Origin: Oscillospiraceae bacterium
GTDB taxonomy: Bacteria; Bacillota_A; Clostridia; Oscillospirales; CAG-272
Length of the DNA: 7,278 nt
Direction of reading: 5' to 3'
Assembly (NCBI GenBank): GCA_015063445.1
Contig: SVUD01000070.1
Location: 1-7,278 of the forward strand
Shown here: one piece after another, positions 1 through 6,037 of the stretch
Position numbering within the stretch: position 1 is the stretch's first letter
Layout: every line of letters starts with the position of its first letter
The notes under the pieces: model-generated
Told to the model about the DNA's origin: nothing
Database searches by the model: none
Seen by the model: only the letters and a program-made list of their open reading frames with translations
Made by a program: the position numbers and the translations under genes

Positions 1-279
1 GTGTCGCTTTACGACTCTGTTTACGGTGAGGGCGAGGATACCATGTTCGTTATCGACAAGCTCGCAGATGACACTCAATCCGATGATATCCTCATAGAGA
101 ATATTGCTCTTAAGGAGGCTTTAAAAAAGCTTAGCGAAAGAGAGAAAAATATAATATCACGCAGGTATTATAATGGCAAGACGCAGATGGAAATAGCCGA
201 CGAGATAGGCATCTCTCAAGCGCAAGTTTCAAGAATCGAGAAGGCCGCTATAGATAAACTACGCAAATATATGGGATAA
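1..279 (+). CDS. sigG: RNA polymerase sporulation sigma factor, SigG-like, C-terminal fragment (5' end outside window)
   Basis: This is the C-terminal part (about 92 residues) of a sigma-70 family factor, running to TAA at 277-279. The GTG at position 1 is almost certainly an internal Val codon: the visible start (VSLYDSVYGEGED) matches the conserved stretch just before region 4 in SigG, where related proteins read roughly VSLFEPIYNDGGD. Region 4 follows, with a helix-turn-helix at about residues 59-84; GKTQMEIADEIGISQAQVSR closely resembles the SigG -35-recognition motif. In spore formers SigG directs late gene expression in the forespore. SigF is the main alternative; the QMEIADEIGISQAQ sequence and the acidic VYGEGED stretch favour SigG in my reading. 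Regions 2 and 3 and the promoter lie outside the window. A hairpin terminator follows 22 nt after the stop. Confidence 0.82.
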   Translation: MSLYDSVYGEGEDTMFVIDKLADDTQSDDILIENIALKEALKKLSEREKNIISRRYYNGKTQMEIADEIGISQAQVSRIEKAAIDKLRKYMG

Positions 280-301
280 CGGTAAAAAGGCTCAAGATAT
301 A

Positions 302-350
302 AAAAAGCACTTATGAAAAACGATTTTATTCGTCATCATAAGTGCTTTTT
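302..350. terminator. Intrinsic terminator, probably bidirectional, between converging genes
   Basis: Two arms of 15 nt (302-316 and 336-350) are perfectly complementary and have AAAAA on one side and TTTTT on the other. A second 4-bp helix (320-323 with 330-333) can form in the loop. On the plus strand the right arm ends in five T and serves the sigma factor gene. On the minus strand the A-run at 301-306 gives six U, so the same hairpin can end the phosphoribosyltransferase transcript coming from the other side. Confidence 0.85.
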
Positions 351-382
351 ACAAGCTATTATGTCTTATTGCATTTGTTTTA

Positions 383-934
383 TTACAACGGATTTCCGTT
401 TCCGTCAAAGAGAGGAAGCTTTTCAAGATAAATTATATCGGTTCTTTCCGCAGCCTCACCCTCGGCAAGAATAGTCATTTTTCCAACTATTTCTCCACCT
501 GCAAGACGAACGAGATTTTCAAGCGACTCAAGTGAGCCTCCGGTGCTTATTACGTCGTCTACAATGAGTACACGCTTTCCCTTCATATATTCAGCATCGT
601 CACCGTCTATGTAAAGCGTTTGCTTTGCGGCAGTAGTTATGGATTGCGTTTCACAAGCAACAACGTCCTTCATGTAAAGCTTAACGGATTTACGCGCGAG
701 AACATACCTATTCTTTCCGGATTTTGCGCACATTGCGTGAACAAGCGGAATCCCCTTCGACTCTGCCGTTATCATTACGTCATGCTCCGGAGCTTTTTCG
801 TAAAGCGCCGCCGCGCATTTTTCGGTAAGCTCAACGTCACCGAAAAGAATGAACGCTCCTATATAAAGATTTTTACCTATAGGGCAAAGCGGAAGATCTC
901 GCTCAAGTCCCGCTACGTTAAGTCTGTATTTCAT
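383..934 (-). CDS. Type I phosphoribosyltransferase, adenine/xanthine PRTase-like
   Basis: A 183-residue protein with the type I phosphoribosyltransferase fold signature. The PRPP-binding loop VLIVDDVISTGGS sits at about residues 122-134, with the two acidic residues followed by the S/T-G-G turn. An upstream segment, TAESKGIPLVHAM (about 56-68), corresponds to the E-x-x-G-I/F region of Apt and Xpt enzymes, and LARKSVKLYM (79-88) resembles their R-K-x-x-K-L-P segment. Such enzymes transfer a base to PRPP in purine salvage in the cytoplasm. Length fits Apt/Xpt-like proteins (about 170-190). The base specificity cannot be read from sequence alone, so no symbol is given. The start ATG (934-932) has the strong ribosome site AAGGAGAG at 941-948, 6 nt away. 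It is a single-gene unit with its own promoter and a terminator shared with the sigma factor gene. Confidence 0.82.
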   Translation of the reverse strand: MKYRLNVAGLERDLPLCPIGKNLYIGAFILFGDVELTEKCAAALYEKAPEHDVMITAESKGIPLVHAMCAKSGKNRYVLARKSVKLYMKDVVACETQSITTAAKQTLYIDGDDAEYMKGKRVLIVDDVISTGGSLESLENLVRLAGGEIVGKMTILAEGEAAERTDIIYLEKLPLFDGNGNPL

Positions 935-987
935 ATACTTCTCTCCTTAAGAGTTTTTAAAAATGAGATTTTTTCTCACCAAAGTAT

Positions 988-1016
988 ATTATACAGCAAG
1001 TTAAAATATTTTTCAA
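988..1016 (-). promoter_or_regulatory. Sigma-A-type promoter for the phosphoribosyltransferase gene
   Basis: Read on the minus strand, TTGAAA (1016-1011) is followed after exactly 17 nt by TATAAT (993-988). Transcription should begin near 981, leaving a leader of about 47 nt before the ATG at 934. The leader holds a small hairpin (TGAGA/TCTCA, 964-978) followed by five U. At 5 bp it is weak and may mean nothing. Confidence 0.8.
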
Positions 1017-1051
1017 GTACTATTTTCGCATTTTATAATTTATAATTTATC

Positions 1052-1073
1052 AAGCTACCCGACGGAGCTTTTT
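1052..1073. terminator. Small hairpin after the SleB-like gene, possible weak terminator
   Basis: AAGCT (1052-1056) pairs with AGCTT (1066-1070). Two more C-G pairs form above a bulged A, with a CGAC loop. It lies 6 nt past the stop of the minus-strand hydrolase gene, so it is the best candidate for that transcript's end. On the minus strand, however, it is followed by AU-rich sequence (GATAAATT) rather than a U-run. The run of five T is on the plus-strand side, which could equally stop plus-strand antisense transcription. Confidence 0.4.
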
Positions 1074-1078
1074 AAAAT

Positions 1079-1969
1079 TCAATAGAAGAAATAATGATTC
1101 CCTATGCTGAAGGCGTATGGCCTGTTTTTGTATATCCAAGATGACGTCGATTTATTTGGCTCCATAAAGAACAGAATTTTTTCCGACACGCTCACTCCCT
1201 CAAGACATACCTTTGCGGCAAGAACCGAGTTGTAAGAGGGCGCTGAATAAATACTGCCGTTTGCAACCGGACTGAACTGAATTCCGTATTTTCTGTCGAA
1301 AATCACGCTGTATATCGTGTTAGGATAGTCCTTGTGTCTCATACGGTTAAGCACAACGTTACCAACCGCAACCTGCCCGAGAAGCGGCTCTCCGCGACTT
1401 TCCGCGCTGATTATACGAGACAACCAATACACATCGTCTTTGTTATAATAGCGGTCGGCGTGAATTAGAGGCTTTGGCGTTCCCGAAAGATTCACGCGTC
1501 TGTTTGGATTCCACTCCACACCAAGTGAAAGAGCCTTTGCAATACTGCGCACGGGTACGTACATTCTGTTATCCGAAAGTATAACCGCGGGAGCGTAAGA
1601 CATTATGGGTCTTTCGTTTGCCATAATTATGTATCCGCCCTCAGAGACAGTCATCGAAAAGCCTTGCATAGTTATATATGCGGTTCTGGATTTATCGTCA
1701 AAAGCAACGCCTGCGCCCGCAAGAGTTGACACGGTACGCAGTGGCACGTAAGTGGTGTCTTTTATCAGGTACGCTTTTTCGTTTATGTACTTATTTCCGA
1801 GATAAAGGTCGACGCTATGATAGCTCTGAACGTTTTTGTCCTCTATCGATATGAAGTACTTTAAATCGTTTCTGTCTATTTCCTTTGCCTGCGTAAAAAC
1901 AGTTAACACAGATAGCATCATCAGGATTGCTATAAGTATTGATAATCCTATTTTTCTACTTAAAGTCAT
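1079..1969 (-). CDS. SleB-family cell wall hydrolase with N-terminal copper-amine-oxidase-N-like domain
   Basis: A 296-residue exported protein. Residues 7-28 form a hydrophobic signal peptide or anchor ending FTQA. Residues about 57-162 look like the copper amine oxidase N-terminal domain family, with two typical segments: YVPLRTVSTLAGAGVAFDD (74-92) and YVPVRSIAKALSLGVEWN (137-154). Residues about 182-296 are a SleB/CwlJ-type hydrolase (Hydrolase_2), recognised by LSRIISAESRGEPLLGQVAV (183-202), VLNRM, and GIQFSPVANGSIYSAP (229-244). The likely catalytic acid is Glu190. Enzymes of this family cut spore cortex or other peptidoglycan; here the N-terminal domain may bind wall or surface polymers. 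The ATG at 1969 is preferred over one at 2011 because AAAGGAGA (1974-1981) lies just upstream and the signal peptide then begins normally; the 2011 ATG has no ribosome site and abuts a leader hairpin. Cortex lysis versus vegetative wall turnover is undecided. Confidence 0.85.
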   Translation of the reverse strand: MTLSRKIGLSILIAILMMLSVLTVFTQAKEIDRNDLKYFISIEDKNVQSYHSVDLYLGNKYINEKAYLIKDTTYVPLRTVSTLAGAGVAFDDKSRTAYITMQGFSMTVSEGGYIIMANERPIMSYAPAVILSDNRMYVPVRSIAKALSLGVEWNPNRRVNLSGTPKPLIHADRYYNKDDVYWLSRIISAESRGEPLLGQVAVGNVVLNRMRHKDYPNTIYSVIFDRKYGIQFSPVANGSIYSAPSYNSVLAAKVCLEGVSVSEKILFFMEPNKSTSSWIYKNRPYAFSIGNHYFFY

Positions 1970-1997
1970 ATTATCTCCTTTCCTTTTTATTATACAG

Positions 1998-2053
1998 AAA
2001 ACGTTCATCAAGGCCTGCTTTTTTGCTGCTTAAATACAAAAGATAAACGTTTT
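1998..2053 (-). promoter_or_regulatory. Leader hairpin upstream of the SleB-like gene
   Basis: In the minus-strand transcript AAAACGUUUAUC (2053-2042) can pair over 12 consecutive positions, with one G-U, with GAUGAACGUUUU (2009-1998) across a 32-nt loop. The structure sits between the promoter and the ribosome site and leaves the ribosome site free. The pairing is seen in sequence; a regulatory role is inference. It could stabilise the mRNA, attenuate, or do nothing. Confidence 0.5.
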
Positions 2054-2066
2054 TTCGTATATAGAA

Positions 2067-2095
2067 ATTATACATTAAATTCACATTGTTTTCAA
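2067..2095 (-). promoter_or_regulatory. Sigma-A-type promoter for the SleB-like gene
   Basis: On the minus strand TTGAAA (2095-2090) and TATAAT (2072-2067) are separated by 17 nt. The expected start is near 2060, giving a leader of about 90 nt. I saw no convincing SigG-type promoter (about TGAATA with CATAATA-like) in the same interval, so vegetative expression is possible. Confidence 0.8.
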
Positions 2096-2098
2096 TGT
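2083..2098. repeat. Palindrome over the -35 box of the SleB-like promoter, possible operator
   Basis: ACATTG (2083-2088) and CAATGT (2093-2098) form a perfect inverted repeat around four T. The right half-site contains most of the -35 hexamer (2090-2095), so a bound protein would block RNA polymerase. No regulator can be assigned from the sequence. Confidence 0.4.
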
Positions 2099-2229
2099 AA
2101 TATTTATGTCAATACTGCCAAAATCAAGAAAAAGGAAAGTTTTATTTGCATTTGTATAATATTTTCTCCTTTCGGACTTTCAAATTTATAGAAACATCGT
2201 AAATTTTTTATTTATTTCTTTTTAGCCTA

Positions 2230-2258
2230 TTGACACACTGAAAAAATGATGATATAAT
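2230..2258 (+). promoter_or_regulatory. Perfect consensus sigma-A promoter for the MarR-family gene
   Basis: TTGACA (2230-2235), a 17-nt spacer and TATAAT (2253-2258) match the vegetative consensus exactly. The start should lie near 2265, about 33 nt before the ATG. Between the two divergent promoters (about 2096-2229) I see only AT-rich sequence, with no gene or RNA I can support. Confidence 0.88.
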
Positions 2259-2268
2259 CAACATGTTA

Positions 2269-2276
2269 TTGTACAA
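2269..2276. promoter_or_regulatory. Candidate operator (TTGTACAA) at the MarR gene start of transcription
   Basis: An 8-bp perfect palindrome lies a few bases downstream of the expected transcription start. MarR-family proteins often repress their own genes by binding short palindromes in this position. The symmetry does not extend cleanly outward, so chance is a real alternative. Confidence 0.3.
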
Positions 2277-2297
2277 CTAAAACACACGGTGGTAAAA

Positions 2298-2762
2298 ATG
2301 GTAGAAAGATTTGAAAAATTTTCTTATTTGATCTCAGAGTTATCAAAGCTTTTGCACAAATTAGAGGCGGAGGAGCTTATGGAGCTTGGCGTTAAAGGAC
2401 CTTACGCTATATATATCCTTGCGCTCGCAAAAAGCAAGAGCGGTATTTCTATGTCGAATTTGTCAAAAATATGCGCAAGAGATAAAGCTGACGTTTCCCG
2501 AGCGGTTGCCGCTCTTATAGAAAAAGGACTCGCCAAAAAGCTTGATACAGAGCAAATGAAATATCGTGCTCCAGTAATTCTGACCGAAAAAGGCTTTCTC
2601 GTTGCGGAACGGATTTCTGACAAAGCAAGACGCGCCGTAGAAATTGCGAGCGAGGGGATTTCCGATGCCGACCGAAAAACATTTTACGACACCTTGGAAA
2701 CTATTTGCTCCAATATGACAAGGATGAGTCTTTTGGGCGTTAGCGGCGCAGACGAGAATTAA
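2298..2762 (+). CDS. MarR-family transcriptional regulator
   Basis: A 154-residue winged helix-turn-helix protein of typical MarR length. A helical N-terminal dimer segment (1-45) is followed by the HTH at about 50-78 (ISMSNLSKICARDKADVSRA, then VAALIEKGLA). The wing is at 79-98, ending in the family's LTEKG. Residues 100-145 form the C-terminal dimerisation helices. These proteins bind DNA as dimers and usually respond to a small ligand. The ligand here is unknown. The ATG at 2298 is preferred to a GTG at 2289, because GGTGG (2288-2292) then serves as a modest ribosome site 5 nt upstream. A very strong promoter is thus paired with a weak ribosome site. The neighbours downstream encode a fatty acid kinase system, so a FabT-like lipid-sensing role is possible, but a terminator lies between and no sequence feature proves it. 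Confidence 0.9.
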   Translation: MVERFEKFSYLISELSKLLHKLEAEELMELGVKGPYAIYILALAKSKSGISMSNLSKICARDKADVSRAVAALIEKGLAKKLDTEQMKYRAPVILTEKGFLVAERISDKARRAVEIASEGISDADRKTFYDTLETICSNMTRMSLLGVSGADEN

Positions 2763-2825
2763 TTACGCTGTGGTCTATAAATCTGAGGTGCGGTTTGATT
2801 AAAAAAGCATAAAACGGTAATAATT

Positions 2826-2870
2826 TAAGCAAGTGATTTTCTTTTTGGAAATTCGCTTGCTTATTTTTAT
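2826..2870 (+). terminator. Intrinsic terminator after the MarR-family gene
   Basis: A 16-position stem with one T-T mismatch and one G-U pair (2826-2841 with 2848-2863) and a six-base loop is followed by TTTTTAT. It lies 63 nt after the MarR stop codon. It should separate the MarR transcript from degV/fakB, unless readthrough occurs. No clear promoter was found between here and the degV/fakB start; the interval is pyrimidine-rich. Confidence 0.85.
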
Positions 2871-2982
2871 TTTACATGGTCTATATGTTTTGCCTATTTC
2901 ACTCTTCTCTGCCTTTTCTTTGGCTTTTGATTTTATCGGTTTTTTGAGAGGTAGGCAATCGGATAAAATGCAAAGGAGAAAT

Positions 2983-3846
2983 ATGAAAAAATACGTTATT
3001 GTTACGGATTCGGGCTCGGATCTATCGACGGATATTCTTAAGAGATGGGGCGTCATATCTCTTCCCTTAAGCTTCAAATTTGATGGCGAGAATGAGCTTT
3101 CGGATTACGATATCACTCCCGAGGTGTTTTATAAAAAGATACGTGAGGGAAAAATAGCTAAAACCGCCGCCGTGAATTATAAGGCGTTTTTGGATAAATT
3201 TCGTTCGGTAGCAAATAAAGGACAGGATATACTCTACCTTGGATTATCATCCGCAATAAGCTCGACTTATTCTGCGGCGCGCTCGGCTGCCATAGCCTTA
3301 AAGAAGGAAATGCCGGAGCGAGAAATTCTTACTCTTGATACGAAATGCGCATCGGCAGGACTCGGACTTCTCGTTTATCTTACCTCGGAAAAACAAAACG
3401 CCGGCGCTAATATTTCCGAGGCTTATTCTTTTGCGGAAGCTACCGCTCCTCGTATATGCCACAGATTTACAGTTGATGACCTCGTTTATCTTAAGCGAGG
3501 CGGTAGAATATCTGCCGCAACCGCTTTTTTTGGTAATATGCTCGGGATAAAGCCGCTGCTCTATATGGATAGCGGAGGTTTTTTAAAAAACTCGGAAAGG
3601 GTAAGAGGCAGACGGGGCGCTATCGAAGCTCTCGCTAACAGCTACGGTGTTTTCACAAGCGGGAAGCACTCGTCAGAGATATTCATTTCTCATGCGGATT
3701 GCAGAGCCGATTCCGCAATGCTCGACGATTTTTTGCACAGAAAATACGGCTGCCGAGCTAAAAAAGTATTTGATATAGGTGCGGTGATAGGCGCTCATTC
3801 GGGGCCCGGCACTCTGGCGCTGTTTTTCGTGGGCGATACTCGATAA
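2983..3846 (+). CDS. fakB: DegV family fatty acid-binding protein (FakB-like)
   Basis: A 287-residue protein, the usual DegV length. The N-terminus VIVTDSGSDLS (5-15) is the family opening. AKTAAVN carries Thr61, LGLSSAISSTYSAA (86-99) carries Ser93, and IGAHSGPGTLALFF (269-282) carries His272. These match the positions that hold the fatty acid carboxylate in characterised FakB proteins. VDDLVYLKRGGRIS (164-177) is the most conserved DegV block. FakB proteins bind a free fatty acid, present it to the kinase FakA, and pass the acyl-phosphate to phospholipid synthesis. Which fatty acid is bound cannot be told. The ATG at 2983 has AAAGGAG (2972-2978) just ahead. A longer reading from 2833 would start inside the preceding terminator and is rejected. 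fakA follows after 37 nt, so the pair is probably co-transcribed. A bacterium often has several FakB paralogues. Confidence 0.88.
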   Translation: MKKYVIVTDSGSDLSTDILKRWGVISLPLSFKFDGENELSDYDITPEVFYKKIREGKIAKTAAVNYKAFLDKFRSVANKGQDILYLGLSSAISSTYSAARSAAIALKKEMPEREILTLDTKCASAGLGLLVYLTSEKQNAGANISEAYSFAEATAPRICHRFTVDDLVYLKRGGRISAATAFFGNMLGIKPLLYMDSGGFLKNSERVRGRRGAIEALANSYGVFTSGKHSSEIFISHADCRADSAMLDDFLHRKYGCRAKKVFDIGAVIGAHSGPGTLALFFVGDTR

Positions 3847-3868
3847 AATCGGCTAAAGTTTTTTAAAA

Positions 3869-3886
3869 CGGAGAACAATAACATTG
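3869..3886 (+). promoter_or_regulatory. Ribosome site and TTG start of fakA
   Basis: CGGAGA at 3869-3874 is followed about 10 nt later by TTG at 3884-3886. The first ATG in this frame is at codon 30, inside the conserved start of the kinase domain, so the rarer TTG is the best start. The longish spacing and TTG suggest weaker initiation than for fakB, whose stop is only 37 nt away. Confidence 0.65.
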
Positions 3887-5737
3887 GAAAAGAAAAATAA
3901 GAAAGACAACAAAGACGCTCCCACAAAGAAGCGAGGCATTACAACGCTTGACGGACTGTTGTTTAAGGAAATGGTAGCAGGCGGCGCTAATGAGCTTTCG
4001 TCAAACGTAGAAGAAATAAACCGTCTGAACGTTTTCCCGGTCCCCGACGGAGACACCGGTGATAATATGCTTTCGACGGTGAACAGCGGAGTCAGGGCTA
4101 TTGAGGGGCTTGACACGGATAATCTCGCAGAGGTTATGAGAGTTCTTTCCCACGGAATGCTGCTTGGAGCAAGAGGAAATTCGGGAGTTATACTTTCTCA
4201 GTTTTTCAAGGGCGTAGCAGACGGATTTGAAAATTCGAAAAACGCGGATCCTAAGACTCTCGGCTCAGCGCTTGAGCTTGGAGTTAAGGAGGCATATGCC
4301 ACCGTTACCACACCGACCGAGGGAACAATACTTACCGTAGCGAGAGAGGCGGTCGAATACGCGGTATCAAAAATAAACCCAAAAACAACAATAAAAAGCT
4401 TTTTCGGTGATTTTGTAAAGGAGCTTCACGCCTCTGTAGAAAGAACGCCGGAATCGCTTCCCGCTCTTAAGGAGGCGGGAGTTGTTGACAGCGGAGGCGC
4501 CGGGCTTTTCTATCTTATGGACGGATTTAACCGAGTGCTTAAGGGCGAAAAGCAAGCGAGTAAATATCATAATGAAGGCGATTGCGCGGTGGCAGGTAAG
4601 GAGAAAAAAGACAGCGCGGAAGCATTCTCAAAAACGAACAAAGCGCCACCGGATAACAGCAAAGATGATACGAAAGATATTGTTAAAACAAGCGACTCGG
4701 CATTTGACGAAAACACGGATATGAACTTCGCCTATTGCACCGAACTTTTAGTTCAGCTTACACGCGCAAAATGCGACACGGATAGCTTTGATATCGATGA
4801 CTTGCGTGCTTTTTTATGCTCAGTGGGTGATTCTGCAATTGCACTTAAGCACGGGAGCGTGGTAAAAATACACGTTCACACGTTTTCTCCCGATAAAGTG
4901 CTTTCCCACATGCTGAATTTTGGAGAATTTATTAATACAAAAATAGAAAACATGTCATTGCAGCATACTGAAATTGCGGCAACATCTAAGAAAAACGATG
5001 GTTTTAGTGAAGAATTGTTTACAAATAACAGTTTTTACAGTGATAAAGAAAGCATCGCGGATAAGAACACCGCCTGTAAAAGATACGGAATAGTTGCGGC
5101 TTGTAACGGAGAGGGAATGAAAAAGCTTTTTCGTGAACTCGGCGCAGACGAGATAATACCTGTGGATAGCGGCATAAATCCAAGTGCTGACGATTTTTTG
5201 AAAAGCGCTGAGCGAATCGGAGCAAGCGAGGTTTTTATACTTCCAAACAACTCAAACTTTATCCTTTCCGCAGAGCAAGCGGCAAAAATGGAGAGTGACT
5301 TTAAAATTCACGTAATACCCTCAAAGGACATTGCTCTCGGATATGCGGCTCTTTCGGTTATCAATTTAGAAAATGAAAGCTCCGAGGAAATTTTACGCTC
5401 TGCCGCAAGAGCGCTTAACAACACCTCTTCAGGAAGCGTTTTCACGGCTGCAAAAGACGCAAAATGCTCGGGTCTTAAAATAAAATGCGGAGAAAAGGTC
5501 GGAGCTATTGGTAAGGACATTGTTGCTAAAGGAAAAAGCGCTTACGACTGCGCAATTAAAATATGCAAAAGACTGATGCAAAATAAATTTGTTCTGACCG
5601 TTTTTTCGGGAAAGGAAGCGAAAAGAGCAGATACGCTTCTCATAGAAAAGAAAATAAAGAAGCTCTACCCCGAATCTGAAATTTACGTTATAGACTCGGG
5701 ACAGAGCATATTCGAATATATTTTCGCAGCCGAATAA
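3884..5737 (+). CDS. fakA: Fatty acid kinase catalytic subunit FakA (DhaL/DAK2 domain protein, YloV family)
   Basis: A 617-residue protein with FakA architecture. Residues about 20-220 form the DhaL-type kinase domain. NVFPVPDGDTGDNM (49-62) has Asp55 and Asp57 in the Mg/ATP site, and HGMLLGARGNSGVILSQF (90-107) and VDSGGAGLFYL (201-211) follow. The middle domain (about 280-365) has YCTELLV (Cys285) and IHVHT (His330, His332), likely the metal-binding residues reported for FakA. The C-terminal domain (about 398-617) is DegV-like, with FILPNNSNFILSAEQAA (451-467) and IPSKDIALGYAAL (478-490). It phosphorylates FakB-bound fatty acids. It is longer than typical FakA (about 550) because of a charged, low-complexity linker at 222-280 and a second insert at about 366-396. 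The start is TTG at 3884: no other start codon precedes the domain, and CGGAGA (3869-3874) lies 9-10 nt upstream. It is the last gene of the operon, before the 5752 terminator. Confidence 0.9.
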   Translation: MEKKNKKDNKDAPTKKRGITTLDGLLFKEMVAGGANELSSNVEEINRLNVFPVPDGDTGDNMLSTVNSGVRAIEGLDTDNLAEVMRVLSHGMLLGARGNSGVILSQFFKGVADGFENSKNADPKTLGSALELGVKEAYATVTTPTEGTILTVAREAVEYAVSKINPKTTIKSFFGDFVKELHASVERTPESLPALKEAGVVDSGGAGLFYLMDGFNRVLKGEKQASKYHNEGDCAVAGKEKKDSAEAFSKTNKAPPDNSKDDTKDIVKTSDSAFDENTDMNFAYCTELLVQLTRAKCDTDSFDIDDLRAFLCSVGDSAIALKHGSVVKIHVHTFSPDKVLSHMLNFGEFINTKIENMSLQHTEIAATSKKNDGFSEELFTNNSFYSDKESIADKNTACKRYGIVAACNGEGMKKLFRELGADEIIPVDSGINPSADDFLKSAERIGASEVFILPNNSNFILSAEQAAKMESDFKIHVIPSKDIALGYAALSVINLENESSEEILRSAARALNNTSSGSVFTAAKDAKCSGLKIKCGEKVGAIGKDIVAKGKSAYDCAIKICKRLMQNKFVLTVFSGKEAKRADTLLIEKKIKKLYPESEIYVIDSGQSIFEYIFAAE

Positions 5738-5751
5738 TTACAGATATTTTT

Positions 5752-5789
5752 AACGCCCCGACTTGTTATAAAAGCCGAGGCGTTTTTTT
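5752..5789 (+). terminator. Intrinsic terminator of the fakB-fakA operon
   Basis: AACGCCCCG (5752-5760) pairs with CGAGGCGTT (5776-5784), 8 of 9 positions, followed by seven T (5783-5789). On the minus strand the hairpin is followed by A-rich sequence, so it should not stop the converging copper ATPase transcript. Confidence 0.88.
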
Positions 5790-5824
5790 ATTTGTGACTT
5801 TGTTAGCATTGATTTTCAGAAATT

Positions 5825-6037
5825 TTACGGCGTGGTATATCCTGCGTCGTTTATTATTTTCTTAAGAACGGCTACCGCACCCTCGTCCGCCTTATCTGAA
5901 AGAGTCACAACAGCGTCGCCTCTCTCGTGAGAAACGTCTGCCGCATTTACAAGCTCCGAGGCTTCAAGAGCCGTCTTTACTCTGCCCGAGCAATGAGGAC
6001 ACATCATACCTTCAATTTTAATAGTTACGTTTTTCAT
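5825..6037 (-). CDS. Possible internal in-frame CopZ-like copper chaperone (HMA domain) within the copA 3' end
   Basis: The last 70 codons of the copper ATPase frame begin with ATG at 6037-6035, preceded by CGGAGA (6048-6043) with GGAG 6 nt before the ATG. This would yield a free 70-residue HMA protein, the usual length of CopZ. It starts [20 protein letters not shown], with the Cys pair at residues 13 and 16 that binds Cu(+). The domain and the ribosome-site-like sequence are seen directly. Production of a separate protein is inference; the alternative is that this is only a tethered metal-binding domain, perhaps a relic of a copA-copZ gene fusion. Confidence 0.4.
   Translation of the reverse strand: MKNVTIKIEGMMCPHCSGRVKTALEASELVNAADVSHERGDAVVTLSDKADEGAVAVLKKIINDAGYTTP

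Noticed and set aside
964..978. Small hairpin with U-run in the phosphoribosyltransferase leader, as a purine attenuator or riboswitch
   Set aside because: The stem is only 5 bp and AU-rich, the leader is about 47 nt, and there is no room for a purine riboswitch aptamer.
620..1045. 141-codon open frame on the plus strand
   Set aside because: It is antisense to the phosphoribosyltransferase, has no family features and an unnatural composition, and runs through that gene's promoter.
1970..2011. Upstream in-frame ATG for the SleB-like protein at 2011
   Set aside because: It abuts the leader hairpin and lacks a ribosome site, whereas the ATG at 1969 has AAAGGAGA at good spacing and gives a normal signal peptide.
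2104..2151. 15-residue hydrophobic open frame on the minus strand (MQIKLSFFLILAVLT) with AAGGAG upstream
   Set aside because: The spacing from AAGGAG to ATG is about 14 nt, no promoter is visible, and it ends before the hydrolase promoter, so it cannot be that gene's leader peptide.
2155..2160. TATAAT on the plus strand in the divergent intergenic region
   Set aside because: No -35-like hexamer is found at 16-18 nt upstream, and a perfect promoter for the MarR gene lies about 100 nt further on.
2833..2982. Upstream extension of the DegV/FakB frame that would add a hydrophobic N-terminus of 50 residues
   Set aside because: It begins inside the MarR terminator hairpin, has no ribosome site, and DegV proteins normally begin at the ATG at 2983, which has AAAGGAG ahead of it.
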